The notes beneath the pieces were generated by a model. That model saw only the letters and a list, made by a program, of their open reading frames with translations. It was not told where the DNA came from and searched no databases. From Rhodobacter sp. SGA-6-6 (GTDB lineage Bacteria; Pseudomonadota; Alphaproteobacteria; Rhodobacterales; Rhodobacteraceae): a stretch of DNA of 64,000 bases. The stretch covers positions 186,001 through 250,000 of the forward strand of contig NZ_JAAKGP010000005.1 of assembly GCF_011043545.1 (NCBI RefSeq). Direction: 5' to 3'. Numbering within the stretch: the first letter of the stretch is position 1; the number at the start of each line of letters is the position of its first letter. The position numbers and the translations under genes are program-made. Of this stretch, positions 44,831-53,654 are shown piece after piece.

Positions 44831-45792
44831 ACACCCGCGCCCTGCCGCTTTACGTCACCATCGCCATCTTCGCGCTGGCCTGGGTCGTCTGCTGGCTGCA
44901 GTTCCCGGCCATGGCCTCCACCCGGGTGATCGGCAACCTGCTGACCGACAACGCCTATCTGGGCATCGTCGCCGTGGGGATGACGCTGGTGATCCTGTCG
45001 GGCGGGATCGACCTCTCGGTCGGCTCGGTCATCGCCTTCTCCGGCGTCTTCATCGCGGTGATGCTGCGCGACACCGGGCTGCACCCCTTGGCGGTCTTCG
45101 CGCTGCTGCTGGCGCTGACCACCGCCTTCGGCGCGGCGATGGGAGGGCTGATCCACGGGCTGGCGATGCCCGCCTTCATCGTCACCCTGGCGGGGATGTT
45201 CCTGGCCCGCGGCGCGGCCTACCTGCTGTCCATCGACTCGGTGCCGATCCAGCACGAGTTCTACAAGACCCTGCAGGGCGCCTACTGGCTGATGCCCGGC
45301 AAGGGGCGGCTGACGCTGATCGGGGTGCTGATGCTGGCGGTCTTCGTCCTCGGCATGGTGGTGGCGCACCGGACCCGCTTCGGCGCCTCGGTCTATGCGC
45401 TCGGCGGCGGCGAGGCGACGGCGCGGCTGATGGGGGTGCGGCAGGGGCGGACCACGGTGCTGGTCTATGCCTTCTCCGGCCTGATGGCCGGGCTTTCGGG
45501 GATCGTGTTTTCGATCTACACCGGCTCGGGCTATTCGCTGGCCACGGTGGGGACGGAACTGACCGCCATCGCCTGCGTCGTCATCGGCGGCACGCTGCTG
45601 ACCGGCGGGGCGGGCTATGTGATCGGGACGCTGGTGGGGGTGCTGACCATGGGGCTGATCCAGACCTACATCGTCTTCGACGGCAGCCTGTCGTCCTGGT
45701 GGACCAAGATCGTGATCGGCATCCTGCTGCTGGCCTTCATCCTGCTGCAGAAGGGGCTGGTGCGGCTGTCGCAGGCCCGGATGGCGGCATGA
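44827..45792 (+). CDS. yjfF: YjfF-like sugar ABC permease
   Basis: A 321-residue CUT2 permease, the second membrane subunit. Motifs are GMTLVILSGGIDLSVGSVIAFSGV, MPAFIVTLAGMFLARGAAYLLSIDSVPI (typical of YjfF) and LTAIACVVIGGTLLTGGAGY. Overlaps ytfT and the epimerase gene by 4 bp each. Confidence 0.92.
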   Translation: MNTRALPLYVTIAIFALAWVVCWLQFPAMASTRVIGNLLTDNAYLGIVAVGMTLVILSGGIDLSVGSVIAFSGVFIAVMLRDTGLHPLAVFALLLALTTAFGAAMGGLIHGLAMPAFIVTLAGMFLARGAAYLLSIDSVPIQHEFYKTLQGAYWLMPGKGRLTLIGVLMLAVFVLGMVVAHRTRFGASVYALGGGEATARLMGVRQGRTTVLVYAFSGLMAGLSGIVFSIYTGSGYSLATVGTELTAIACVVIGGTLLTGGAGYVIGTLVGVLTMGLIQTYIVFDGSLSSWWTKIVIGILLLAFILLQKGLVRLSQARMAA

Positions 45793-46769
45793 GCCTGTCC
45801 GGTTTCGGCGTCACCCCGGACGGCCGCCCGGTCGAGGCCGTCGCCCTGCGCGGGCCGCGGCTGGCGGCGCGGGTGCTGACCCTGGGCGCCACGGTGCAGG
45901 ACCTGCGGCTTGCGGGCGTGGCGCATCCGCTGGTGCTGGGGTTCCCCACCGCGGAGGCCTATTTCGGCCCCGGCCTCTATGCCGGCGCGCTGGTCGGGCG
46001 CTTCGCCAACCGGCTGGCCGGCGGGCGGTTCATCATCGACGGGAAGGAGTATCGGGCCGACCGCAACGAAGGCGGCCGGACCCTGCTGCACGGCGGGTCG
46101 GACGGCATCCACCACCACATCTGGAGCATCGCCGATCTGGCCGCGGACCGGGTCACCCTGACGCTGGAGCTGCCGGACGGCCACATGGGCTTTCCCGGTG
46201 CCCTGTGCATCCGGGCGGAGATCTCGGTCGCCGGGGACGCGCTGGCCTTCGACCTGCAAGCCACGACCGACGCCCCGACCCTGTGCAACCTGGCCCATCA
46301 CGGCTATTTCGCGCTGGATGACAGCGGCGACGCCCGCGGCCACCTGTTGCAGGTCGCGGCCGACCATTACCTGCCGGTCGACGCCGACCTGATCCCGACC
46401 GGAGAGATCGCCCCCGTCGATGGCACCCGCTTCGACTTCCGCCGGCCCCGCGACCTGCGCGGCGGCGACTATGACCACAACCTCTGCCTCGCCCCCGCCC
46501 GCGGCCCGCTGCGGCCGGTCGCCGCGCTGACCGGCCGGACCGGCCTGCGGATGCAGGTTGAGACCACCGAGCCCGGCCTGCAACTCTACGACGGCCGGCA
46601 TTTCGACGGCGCGGCCGGGCTGGACGGCCGCCGCTACGGTCCCCATGCCGGCCTGGCGCTGGAGACGCAGGGCTGGCCCGACGCGCCCAACCATCCCGGC
46701 TTCCCCGACGCGGTGCTGCGCCCGGAGCAGGACTACCGCGCCGTCACCCGCTACCGCTTCGGCCGCTGA
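45789..46769 (+). CDS. galM: Aldose 1-epimerase (galactose mutarotase)
   Basis: A 326-residue GalM-family enzyme interconverting the alpha and beta anomers of an aldose. Active-site elements are GRFANRLAGGRF (about 72-83), NEGGRTLLHGG with His, CNLAHHGYFALDD with the catalytic His (about 180), YDHNLCL and LALETQGWPDAPNHPGFP with the catalytic Glu. It is last in the sugar operon, where it would feed the correct anomer to catabolism. Confidence 0.92.
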   Translation: MSLSGFGVTPDGRPVEAVALRGPRLAARVLTLGATVQDLRLAGVAHPLVLGFPTAEAYFGPGLYAGALVGRFANRLAGGRFIIDGKEYRADRNEGGRTLLHGGSDGIHHHIWSIADLAADRVTLTLELPDGHMGFPGALCIRAEISVAGDALAFDLQATTDAPTLCNLAHHGYFALDDSGDARGHLLQVAADHYLPVDADLIPTGEIAPVDGTRFDFRRPRDLRGGDYDHNLCLAPARGPLRPVAALTGRTGLRMQVETTEPGLQLYDGRHFDGAAGLDGRRYGPHAGLALETQGWPDAPNHPGFPDAVLRPEQDYRAVTRYRFGR

Positions 46770-46791
46770 AGGGCAAGGACCGCCGCCCTTC
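46768..46791 (+). terminator. Weak hairpin after galM
   Basis: GAAGGGC (46768-46774) pairs with GCCCTTC (46785-46791) immediately at the galM stop. There is no T-run; the hairpin marks the end of the sugar operon before the glycosyltransferase operon. Confidence 0.4.
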
Positions 46792-46871
46792 CCGCGCTGG
46801 ACAGGGGCCGGTCCTCTCGCCTAGGCTTTCCCTGCGGGAAACCTTCCCCGGCGAGGAACCGACCAAGCGCC

Positions 46872-47849
46872 ATGCCAGCATCGCCTTCCCCCGGCCCCTC
46901 CGCCCCTCCGCTGATCTCGGTCATCCTGCCCTGCCTCGACGAGGAGGAGGTTCTGGGCGAGACCCTCGCCCGGCTGGACCGGATGGCGGCGGACCAGCCG
47001 GGCTGCCGGTTCGAGTTCGTCTTCGTCGACGACGGCTCGCGCGACGGCACCGCGGCGATCCTGCGCGCCGCCGCCGCCCGCGACCCCCGGGTGCGGCTGC
47101 TGCGCTTCGCCCGCAACTTCGGCCAGCAGATCGCGGTCTCGGCCGGGATCGAGGTCGCCCGCGGCGATGCGGTGGTGCTGATGGACGCCGACCTGCAGGA
47201 CCCGCCCGAGGTGGTGGGCGAGATGGTCGCGCTGTGGCGGCAGGGCTTCGACGTGGTCTACGGCACCCGCAGCGCCCGGCCCGCCGACGGCATGGTGAAA
47301 CGCGGCACGGCGCGGCTGTTCTACGCCGTGATCAACCGCCTTTCCGAAGTGCCGATCCCCAGCGACACCGGCGACTTCCGGCTGATGAGCCGTCCGGTGG
47401 TGGAGGTGCTGCGCCGGATGCCCGAACGCCACCGCTTCATCCGCGGCATGGTCAGCTGGGCCGGCTTCCGCCAGACCGCGCTGCACTACGAGCGGCCCGA
47501 GCGCTTCGCCGGCCGCACCAAATACCCGTTGCGCAAGATGCTGGCCTTCGCCGCCGACGGGATATTGTCCTTCTCGATCAGACCCTTGCAGCTGTCCATC
47601 GCCCTCGGCCTGGTGGCGGCGGGGCTGGCGCTGCTGGGGATCGGCTATGCGCTTTTCATGCGCATCTTCACCTCGATCTGGGTCGAGGGCTGGACGGCGC
47701 TGATGCTGGCGGTGCTGTTCATGGGGGGCGTGCAGCTGCTGTGCCTCGGCATCCTCGGCGAATATGTCGGGCGGATCTACAGCGAGGTGAAGCGCCGCCC
47801 GCTTTACGTCGTGGCCGAGCGGGCGGGCTTCGACGAAGGCGAGGGCTGA
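46872..47849 (+). CDS. Polyprenyl-phosphate hexose synthase (GT2, DPM1/GtrB-like)
   Basis: A 325-residue membrane GT2 enzyme that would transfer a sugar from a nucleotide donor to polyprenyl phosphate at the cytoplasmic face. The GT-A domain (about 14-235) has SVILPCLDEEEVL, FVFVDDGSRDGT, RNFGQQIAVSAGIEVARGD, LMDADLQDPPE (DxD) and SDTGDFRLMSRPVVEVL. Two C-terminal helices (LSIALGLVAAGLALLGIGYALF; LAVLFMGGVQLLCLGILGEYVGRIY) are the GtrB-type membrane anchor. It heads a four-gene operon; the next gene overlaps its stop (TGATG). The product may be polyprenyl-P-glucose or -mannose. Confidence 0.88.
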   Translation: MPASPSPGPSAPPLISVILPCLDEEEVLGETLARLDRMAADQPGCRFEFVFVDDGSRDGTAAILRAAAARDPRVRLLRFARNFGQQIAVSAGIEVARGDAVVLMDADLQDPPEVVGEMVALWRQGFDVVYGTRSARPADGMVKRGTARLFYAVINRLSEVPIPSDTGDFRLMSRPVVEVLRRMPERHRFIRGMVSWAGFRQTALHYERPERFAGRTKYPLRKMLAFAADGILSFSIRPLQLSIALGLVAAGLALLGIGYALFMRIFTSIWVEGWTALMLAVLFMGGVQLLCLGILGEYVGRIYSEVKRRPLYVVAERAGFDEGEG

Positions 47850-48817
47850 TGCGGCGGGGGGCGCATCTGCTCCTGGGGCTGGCGCTGGCGGGCCTCTGCG
47901 GCTGGCTGGTGCTGCGCGATCTGGACTGGCGCGCGCTGGCGGCGGCGCTGGCGGCGCCCGACCTGCGCTGGCTGGCGCTGGCGCCGGTCTTCCTCGCGGC
48001 GGGCTATGCCTGCCGGGTGGCGCGCTGGCGGGCGATGCTGGCGACCGCCCGGCCCGGCCTCGGGCTGGGGCGCTGCGCGGTGCCGCTGCTGGGCTCGATC
48101 GCCGCCAACAACCTGCTGCCGCTCCGCATGGGCGACGTGCTGCGCTGCGTCGGCTTCTCGCGCTGGCTGGGGCTGGACGCGGGCACGATCACCGCCACCG
48201 TTCTGGTGGAGCGGCTGCTGGACCTGCTGACCGTGCTTCTGGCCTTCGGGCTGGCGCTGCTGGTCCTTGCCCCCGGCCGGGCGCTGGTCGGCGCCGGGGC
48301 CGGGGCGCTGGTGGCGCTCGGCCTCGCCGCGCTGGTGCTGCTGCTCGCCCCCGGCCTGCTGCGCCCGCTGGTCCGGCTGGCGGAGGCCGGGCTGCGCCGC
48401 ATCCGCCCCGGGGCGGGGGCCGCCTTCGCCCGCTTCGCCGAGCCGCTGCTGGCCACGCTGGCGCGGGGCCGCCGGATGCCGGGGCTGATCCTGTGGTCCG
48501 CCGCCGCCTGGGGCTGCGAGGGCGCGGTCTACTGGGCCGTGGCCAAGGCGCTGCCGGCGATCACCGCCCCGATGGCCGCCTGGCTGGCGATGCCGGCGGG
48601 GACGCTGGCGACGCTGCTGCCCTCCACCCCCGGCCATGTCGGCACCTTCGACTATTTCGCCATCCGGGCCGCCGAAAGCCTCGGCAATTCCGCCGCCGCC
48701 GCCACCGCCTTCGCGGTGCTGGTCCATGCCGTGCTCTACCTGACCACCACGCTGGCGGGCAGCCTGTGCCTGCTGGTCTGGCGCCTGCGCGCCGCGCCGC
48801 AGGACGCCCGGGCATGA
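47849..48817 (+). CDS. Lysylphosphatidylglycerol synthase-type TM protein (UPF0104)
   Basis: A 322-residue membrane protein with about eight helices. It belongs to the LPG_synthase_TM/UPF0104 family (YbhN/AglD-like). Family features are GYACRVARWRAML, NNLLPLRMGDVLRC (about 88-101), VLVERLLDLLTVLLAFGLALL and LLPSTPGHVGTFDYFAIRA. The LysX tRNA-dependent domain is absent. Such proteins accompany polyprenyl-sugar pathways and are candidate flippases or polyprenyl-linked transferases. It is translationally coupled to the genes on both sides. Confidence 0.82.
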   Translation: MRRGAHLLLGLALAGLCGWLVLRDLDWRALAAALAAPDLRWLALAPVFLAAGYACRVARWRAMLATARPGLGLGRCAVPLLGSIAANNLLPLRMGDVLRCVGFSRWLGLDAGTITATVLVERLLDLLTVLLAFGLALLVLAPGRALVGAGAGALVALGLAALVLLLAPGLLRPLVRLAEAGLRRIRPGAGAAFARFAEPLLATLARGRRMPGLILWSAAAWGCEGAVYWAVAKALPAITAPMAAWLAMPAGTLATLLPSTPGHVGTFDYFAIRAAESLGNSAAAATAFAVLVHAVLYLTTTLAGSLCLLVWRLRAAPQDARA

Positions 48818-50127
48818 GCCATGTGCTGATCCTCGGCGCCGGCTTCACCGGCCTTGCCGCCGGGCTGGACCTCGCCCGCGCCGGGCATCGCGTCACCCTG
48901 CTGGAGGCCGAACCCTTCGTCGGCGGCCTCGCCGGGGCCTTTGACACCGGCGGCGCGCGGCTGGAGCGGTTCTACCACCACTGGTTCACCTCGGACACCG
49001 CGATCATGGACCTGGTGCGGGAGCTGGGGCTGGAGGGCGAGATCACCACCCGCGCCACCGCGACCGGCGTCTGGCACAACCGCAGCCTCTACCGCCTGTC
49101 CTCGCCGCTGGACCTGCTGCGCTTCACCGCGCTGCCGTTCCACGACCGGATCAGGCTGGGCCTGCTTTACCTGCGCGCCCGGCGCATCCGCGACTGGCGG
49201 GCGCTGGAGGGGGTGACGGCGGCCGACTGGCTGCGGCGACTGGGGGGCGAGACCGTCTGGCGGGTGATGTGGCAGCCGCTGATTCAGGGCAAGTTCGGCC
49301 CCCATGCCGACGAGATTTCCGCGGTCTGGATCTGGAACAAGCTGAAGCTGCGCGGCGGCTCGCGCGGGGCGAAGGGCGAGGAGCGGCTGGCCTATTTCCG
49401 CGGCTCCTTCGCCCGGCTGGCCGAGGAGACCGCCGCCGCCATCCGCGCCGCGGGCGGCGAGGTGCGGACCGGCGCGCCGGTGACGGCGCTGGAGCGCGGC
49501 GCGGGCTGGACCGCCCGCGGCCCCTGGGGCGAAGTCACCGGCGATGCGGTGATCGCCACGCCGGCGCCGGCGGTGCTGGCCGACCTGCTGGAACCTGCCG
49601 GGCAGGCGGAGGCAGGGGCGCTGGCGGCGCTGCGCCGCATCCCCTATCTCGCCAACCTCTGCCTGGTGCTGGAACTGGACCGGCCGCTGAGCGGGACCTA
49701 CTGGCTGAACGTCAACGATCCCGGCTTCCCCTTCGTCGGCGTGATCGAGCACACCAATTTCGAGCGGCCCGAAAGCTATGGCGGCCGCCACATCGTCTAT
49801 CTGTCCAGATACCTGCCGGTGGAGGACCCGCTCTGGCAGATGCCCGACGATCGGGTGCTGGCATATGCCCTGCCGCATCTGGCGCGGATGTTCCCGGCCT
49901 TCCGCCCCGACTGGGTGCAGCGCCATCACGTCTGGCGCGCCCGCTGGGCGCAGCCGGTGGTGGGGCGGCATTATTCCGCGCTGATCCCGCCCGCCGAGGG
50001 GCCGCTGCCCGGCCTGTTCCCGGCCTCGATGGCGCAGATCTACCCAGAGGACCGCGGCACCAACCATGCCGTGCGTGATGGGCGCCGCGTCGCCGCCCGG
50101 GTGATCGGCAGGCTGGGCCATGGCTGA
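48814..50127 (+). CDS. FAD/NAD(P)-dependent oxidoreductase (amine-oxidase type)
   Basis: A 437-residue flavoprotein. The N-terminal FAD dinucleotide motif is HVLILGAGFTGLAAGLDLARAGHRVTLLEAE (about 3-33), followed by GGLAGAFDTGGARLERFYHHWF. The C-terminal FAD segment is GTNHAVRDGRRVA. The type is that of protoporphyrinogen-oxidase/UDP-galactopyranose-mutase-like enzymes often placed beside GtrB transferases. It has no transmembrane helix. Its substrate is probably a sugar or prenyl-linked intermediate, but this is not provable here. Confidence 0.75.
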   Translation: MSHVLILGAGFTGLAAGLDLARAGHRVTLLEAEPFVGGLAGAFDTGGARLERFYHHWFTSDTAIMDLVRELGLEGEITTRATATGVWHNRSLYRLSSPLDLLRFTALPFHDRIRLGLLYLRARRIRDWRALEGVTAADWLRRLGGETVWRVMWQPLIQGKFGPHADEISAVWIWNKLKLRGGSRGAKGEERLAYFRGSFARLAEETAAAIRAAGGEVRTGAPVTALERGAGWTARGPWGEVTGDAVIATPAPAVLADLLEPAGQAEAGALAALRRIPYLANLCLVLELDRPLSGTYWLNVNDPGFPFVGVIEHTNFERPESYGGRHIVYLSRYLPVEDPLWQMPDDRVLAYALPHLARMFPAFRPDWVQRHHVWRARWAQPVVGRHYSALIPPAEGPLPGLFPASMAQIYPEDRGTNHAVRDGRRVAARVIGRLGHG

Positions 50128-50986
50128 CCTCCTGCGCGCGCTGCGCCCGCATCACTGGGTCAAGAACCTGCTGGTCTTCCTGCCGATGGTCGCCGCGCAT
50201 CGCTGGGCGGAGTCCGCGCTCTGGCTGTCCGCCGCGCAGGCCTTCGCCGCCTTCTGCCTGTGCAGCTCGGCGCTCTATCTGGTCAACGACCTGATCGACC
50301 TGGCCGACGACCGCGCCCATCCGCAGAAGCGCCACCGCCCGCTGGCCGCCGGACGGCTTTCGCCCCGGACCGCCCTTGCCGCCGGTGCCGCGCTGCTGGC
50401 CGCGGCGCTGCTGCTGGCCGCGGCGGCCGGGGCGCTGGCGCAGGTCGCCGGCTATGCGCTGGCGGCGCTGGCCTATTCGCTGTGGCTCAAGACCCGGGCG
50501 CTGGCCGACCTGTTCTGGCTGGTCGGGCTTTACCTGCTGCGGGTGCTGGCGGGGGCGGCGGCGACCGGCATCCAGCCTTCGGACTGGCTGCTGGCGCTCA
50601 GCGCGCTGGTCTTCGCCTCGCTTGCCTGTGCCAAGCGCTGCGCCGAACTGACAGGGGCCGCAAGCGGCGCGCTGCCGCTGCCGCGCCGCCGCGGCTACCG
50701 GGTCGAGGACCGCGGGCTTCTGACCACCGCCGGCCTTGCCGCCGCCTTCGCCACCCAGATCGTGCTGCTCCTCTACCTGCAGGAGGCCGCGGCGGGGGCG
50801 CTTTACCCGCGGCCGGGCTGGCTGATGCTGGCCGGGGCGGTGATCCTCGGCTGGCTGATGCGGGTCTGGCTGCTGGTCGGGCGCGGACGGATGCAGACCG
50901 ATCCCATCGTCTTCGCCCTGCGCGACCCCGCCAGCCTTGCCGCGGGGCTGGCGCTGGCCGGCTGTTTCCTGCTGGCGGCGGGCTGA
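50120..50986 (+). CDS. UbiA-family decaprenyl-phosphate phosphoribosyltransferase-like
   Basis: A 288-residue integral membrane prenyltransferase with 8-9 helices. The N-terminus RALRPHHWVKNLLVFLPMVAA and the Asp-rich site NDLIDLADDRAHPQKRHRPLAAG (about residues 56-78) are the pattern of DPPR synthase (Rv3806c type). That enzyme attaches 5-phosphoribose from PRPP to polyprenyl phosphate. They are unlike UbiA of ubiquinone synthesis. Homologues of the next pathway enzymes, DprE1 and DprE2, lie 9 kb away in the same region. It overlaps the FAD gene by 8 bp. Confidence 0.85.
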   Translation: MADLLRALRPHHWVKNLLVFLPMVAAHRWAESALWLSAAQAFAAFCLCSSALYLVNDLIDLADDRAHPQKRHRPLAAGRLSPRTALAAGAALLAAALLLAAAAGALAQVAGYALAALAYSLWLKTRALADLFWLVGLYLLRVLAGAAATGIQPSDWLLALSALVFASLACAKRCAELTGAASGALPLPRRRGYRVEDRGLLTTAGLAAAFATQIVLLLYLQEAAAGALYPRPGWLMLAGAVILGWLMRVWLLVGRGRMQTDPIVFALRDPASLAAGLALAGCFLLAAG

Positions 50987-50990
50987 GGGA

Positions 50991-51575
50991 TCAGCGGGCG
51001 CCGCGCCGCGCCCAGAGCAGCAGCCCGGCCAGCGCCGCAAGGGCCGCGAAAAGCGCCAGCGGCAGCGCCCCGCCCGGGCCACCCCCGGCGCCGGGCACCA
51101 CCGGCACATCCACCGGCGTGGGGGTGGCGGTCGGCGCGGTGGTTACCGTGGGCGTCACCGGAGGCGGTGTCGGTGTTGGCGTGACGGTGGGCGTGACCGG
51201 CGGTGGCGTCGGGGTCGGCGTGACGGTGGGCGTGACCGGCGGCGGCGTCGGTGTGGGCGTGACGGTGGGCGTCACCGGCGGCGGTGTCGGGGTGGGCGTG
51301 ACGGTGGGCGTCACCGGCGGCGGTGTCGGGGTGGGCGTGACGGTGGGCGTGATCGGCGGCGGTGTCGGGGTGGGCGTGACGGTGGGCGTGATCGGCGGAG
51401 GCGTCGGTGTGGGCGTGGCGGTCGGCGTGACCGGCGGCGGTGTCGGGGTCGGCGTGACGGTGGGTCCGATCGGCGGGGTCGGCGTCGGCGTGACCGTCTG
51501 GGCCTCGGCCGCCAGTGCCAGCGCGCAGAGGCCAGGTCCGGCAAGGCCAATTCGCAGGATCGACCGGAACGTCAT
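50991..51575 (-). CDS. Secreted Thr/Pro-repeat protein with C-terminal sorting-type tail
   Basis: A 194-residue exported protein. The signal peptide is MTFRSILRIGLAGPGLCALALA (cleavage near AEAQ, residue 26). Residues 27-142 are nine tandem units of TVTPTPTPPPVTP (the first has 12 residues; V/I and A variants occur). The end is GAGGGPGG, a 19-residue hydrophobic helix (ALPLALFAALAALAGLLLW) and ARRGAR. That tripartite tail is the architecture of PEP-CTERM-like sorting signals. Mucin-like Thr density suggests O-glycosylation. The start at 51575 fits the promoter at 51612-51639. It is convergent with the UbiA gene (4 bp apart), inside the glycan cluster. Confidence 0.8.
   Translation of the reverse strand: MTFRSILRIGLAGPGLCALALAAEAQTVTPTPTPPIGPTVTPTPTPPPVTPTATPTPTPPPITPTVTPTPTPPPITPTVTPTPTPPPVTPTVTPTPTPPPVTPTVTPTPTPPPVTPTVTPTPTPPPVTPTVTPTPTPPPVTPTVTTAPTATPTPVDVPVVPGAGGGPGGALPLALFAALAALAGLLLWARRGAR
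51150..51497 (-). repeat. 39-bp tandem repeat in the Thr/Pro protein gene
   Basis: Nine in-frame copies of a 39-bp unit (first copy 36 bp), nearly identical over the middle copies, code for TVTPTPTPPPVTP. Copy number could change by slippage or recombination. Confidence 0.9.
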
Positions 51576-51611
51576 GGAACTGCCTCGCGCTGACATGCCT
51601 CTCGGGCGCCG

Positions 51612-51639
51612 AGGATAGCACAATCGCCTTCCCGCGCAA
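51612..51639 (-). promoter_or_regulatory. Sigma-70-like promoter of the Thr/Pro protein gene
   Basis: TTGCGC (51639-51634), 16 nt, TATCCT (51617-51612) on the minus strand, 37 nt before the ATG at 51575. An upstream ATG at 51596 would leave only about 9 nt of leader. Confidence 0.5.
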
Positions 51640-51656
51640 CGAACTCTGCAGCGGGG

Positions 51657-53654
51657 TCAGCCCGGGCAGGCACCGGGCGGAATCCGCAGGATCGACCCGC
51701 CGGCCGAGGCATGGACCTCGGCGCCGAGGGCGCGCAGCCCGGCCTCGTCCAGCTCCGGGTAGCGGGCGCGCTCTTCCCGGCCGAGGATGACGTAGCGGAT
51801 GCCGTAGCGGGCGGCGATCCGGCAGCGGGCGGCCGGGTCGGCGGTGGTGTAGAACAGGTCCACATCGGCGGCCCGCGCCAGCGCCGGGCCGGCCGCGCCG
51901 CGCCACAGCCATTCGTGCCCGGTCCAGCCGATCACCGCCGGCTGGCCGGTCATCGCCGAGACCCGGGCGCCGCCGGTGAAGGCGTCCGAGGAGGCCTCGA
52001 CCAGCGCCTCGCCGGGGGCCAGCGGCAGGCGGTCCGCCGCCTCGATCAAGGCGCGCTCGTTGCCGAGAAAGGCGAGGCCGTCGAGGCTGCGGATGGTGGA
52101 CAGCGGCGCCTGGACATGCGGCAGATAGGCCAGCGTCGCGACCAGCGGGGCCAGCGCGGCCAGCCCCGCGAGCGTCCAGCCGCCGCGCCGCGCCAGCACC
52201 GGCGCCAGCACGGCCAGCCCGGCGGCCACCAGCAGGGTCTGCGCCCGGAAGGCCAGCTTGAACATGGTGTTGGCGCGGGCGAAGTCGGCGCCGTAGATGT
52301 CCTTCAGGTAAAGCGTCTCGGGCAGGGCGACCAGCAGCAGCCCCGCCGCCGCCATGACGGTGATCGGCAGCAGCGGCGGCGCCGGCGCGCGGGCCAGCGC
52401 CAGCGCCGGGATCAGCAGCAGCGCCGGCAGGACATGGCCCCAGACCACCAGCAGCTGCCACGGCGGCGTGCGGGCGGGCGCCGCGGCGATCCCCTCGGCG
52501 AAGGGCCGGAAGCCGGCCAGGAAGGGCGCCGCCGCCAGCGCCGCCGCCGCCAGCGCAATCACCGCCGCGCCCCCCAGCCCGTCGGCCCGGATGCGGAAGG
52601 GCAGGGGCGAGGGCCGCGCCAGCAGCACCGCCAGCGCCACCAGCGCCATCAGCCCCAGGATCGCCAGGTCCCAGCTGTTCACGGTGAAGGCGACCCCGAG
52701 CATCCAGCCGAACCCGGCCGCCTGCACCGGGCCGGGCAGCGCTCCGGCCAGTCCGCGGCGCAGGATCGACAGCACCAGCACCGCGGCCAGCAGGAACAGC
52801 GGCGTCGCCAGCACATGGGCGTGCATGTCGCCTACCGTGTAGGCGTAGGAGGTGAACTCGGTGAAGGCCTTGTCCGGCCCCTCGGGGTCGAAGCCGATGA
52901 AGCGGGTCGAATCGGGGTAGTAGAAGCTGTCCTTGGTGGTCGGCATCCAGCCGCGGACCAGCTGGTAGAGGACGGAATGGCCGTTGCCGCCGTAGACCGC
53001 CAGCAGCCCCGCCGTTCCTCCCAGCACCGCCTGCATCCGCCGCCCCCAGGGCGCCGCCAGCCGCGCGGTCAGCAGGCCCGCGCCAAGCGCGGTCAGGGCG
53101 AAGAGGGTGGCCATCGCCAGCTGGTAGCCATGGGCGGCGCCGACCCCGGCCAGCTTGGCCCAGGCCGCCGCCATCGCCTGGCCGACGTAGTAGTAATTGA
53201 CCGGATGGCCGGCGAACCAGGCGTCCTGCGGCGGCATCGCCTCGGCCCGCATCGCGGCGGCGAGGAAGGCCATGTCGGTGAACTTCTCCAGCCCCGACAG
53301 GCCGGCATTGTTCAGCCGCACCGCGAGGCCGAGCCAGAACAGGACGGCGAACGCGGCCTCCAGCGCCAGGAAGCCGCGCCAGTCGAAGGGCCGCAGGCCG
53401 AGGCGCAGCGCCAGCAGCGCCAGCGCCAGCAGCCCGGTGGCCGCCGCCGCGCCGAAGGGCAGGATCTGGAACGAGGCCAGCAGCCAGGGCACCCAGCCCA
53501 CGACCAGCCAGCCGAGCAGCTTGCCGGCGATCCAGCCGCCTTCGCCCGGCATCAGCCGCAGCGCCAGCGGGCGGGCCAGGACGGTCGCCAGCGCCAGCCA
53601 GGCCAGCCAGCGCAGCACCTCGGCCCAGTCGGCGGCGGGAAGCGCGCCCATCAT
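51657..53654 (-). CDS. DUF2298 (Chlor_Arch_YYY) membrane glycosyltransferase-like protein
   Basis: A 665-residue protein with about 14 hydrophobic helices. Family landmarks are RLNNAGLSGLEKFTDMAFLAAAMRA, the extracytoplasmic loop MPPQDAWFAGHPVNYYYVGQAM (about 143-164), GYQLAMATLFALTALGAG and TKDSFYYPDSTRFIGFDP. Later come FTSYAYTVGDMHAHVLA and LYLKDIYGADFARANTMFK. These proteins are GT-C-like and probably use polyprenyl-phosphate sugars in the periplasm. The soluble C-terminus ends in ILRIPPGACPG. It starts inside the stop of the GT39-like gene (ATGA). Confidence 0.82.
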   Translation of the reverse strand: MMGALPAADWAEVLRWLAWLALATVLARPLALRLMPGEGGWIAGKLLGWLVVGWVPWLLASFQILPFGAAAATGLLALALLALRLGLRPFDWRGFLALEAAFAVLFWLGLAVRLNNAGLSGLEKFTDMAFLAAAMRAEAMPPQDAWFAGHPVNYYYVGQAMAAAWAKLAGVGAAHGYQLAMATLFALTALGAGLLTARLAAPWGRRMQAVLGGTAGLLAVYGGNGHSVLYQLVRGWMPTTKDSFYYPDSTRFIGFDPEGPDKAFTEFTSYAYTVGDMHAHVLATPLFLLAAVLVLSILRRGLAGALPGPVQAAGFGWMLGVAFTVNSWDLAILGLMALVALAVLLARPSPLPFRIRADGLGGAAVIALAAAALAAAPFLAGFRPFAEGIAAAPARTPPWQLLVVWGHVLPALLLIPALALARAPAPPLLPITVMAAAGLLLVALPETLYLKDIYGADFARANTMFKLAFRAQTLLVAAGLAVLAPVLARRGGWTLAGLAALAPLVATLAYLPHVQAPLSTIRSLDGLAFLGNERALIEAADRLPLAPGEALVEASSDAFTGGARVSAMTGQPAVIGWTGHEWLWRGAAGPALARAADVDLFYTTADPAARCRIAARYGIRYVILGREERARYPELDEAGLRALGAEVHASAGGSILRIPPGACPG

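Noticed and set aside
51150-51497. CRISPR-like regular repeats
   Set aside because: Period 39 bp without spacers, in frame and coding for TPTPTPP units; no cas genes nearby.
50991-51623. Long plus-strand Gly/Val-rich frame through the Thr/Pro repeat
   Set aside because: Antisense reading of the repeat; the minus-strand reading has signal peptide, promoter and C-terminal tail.
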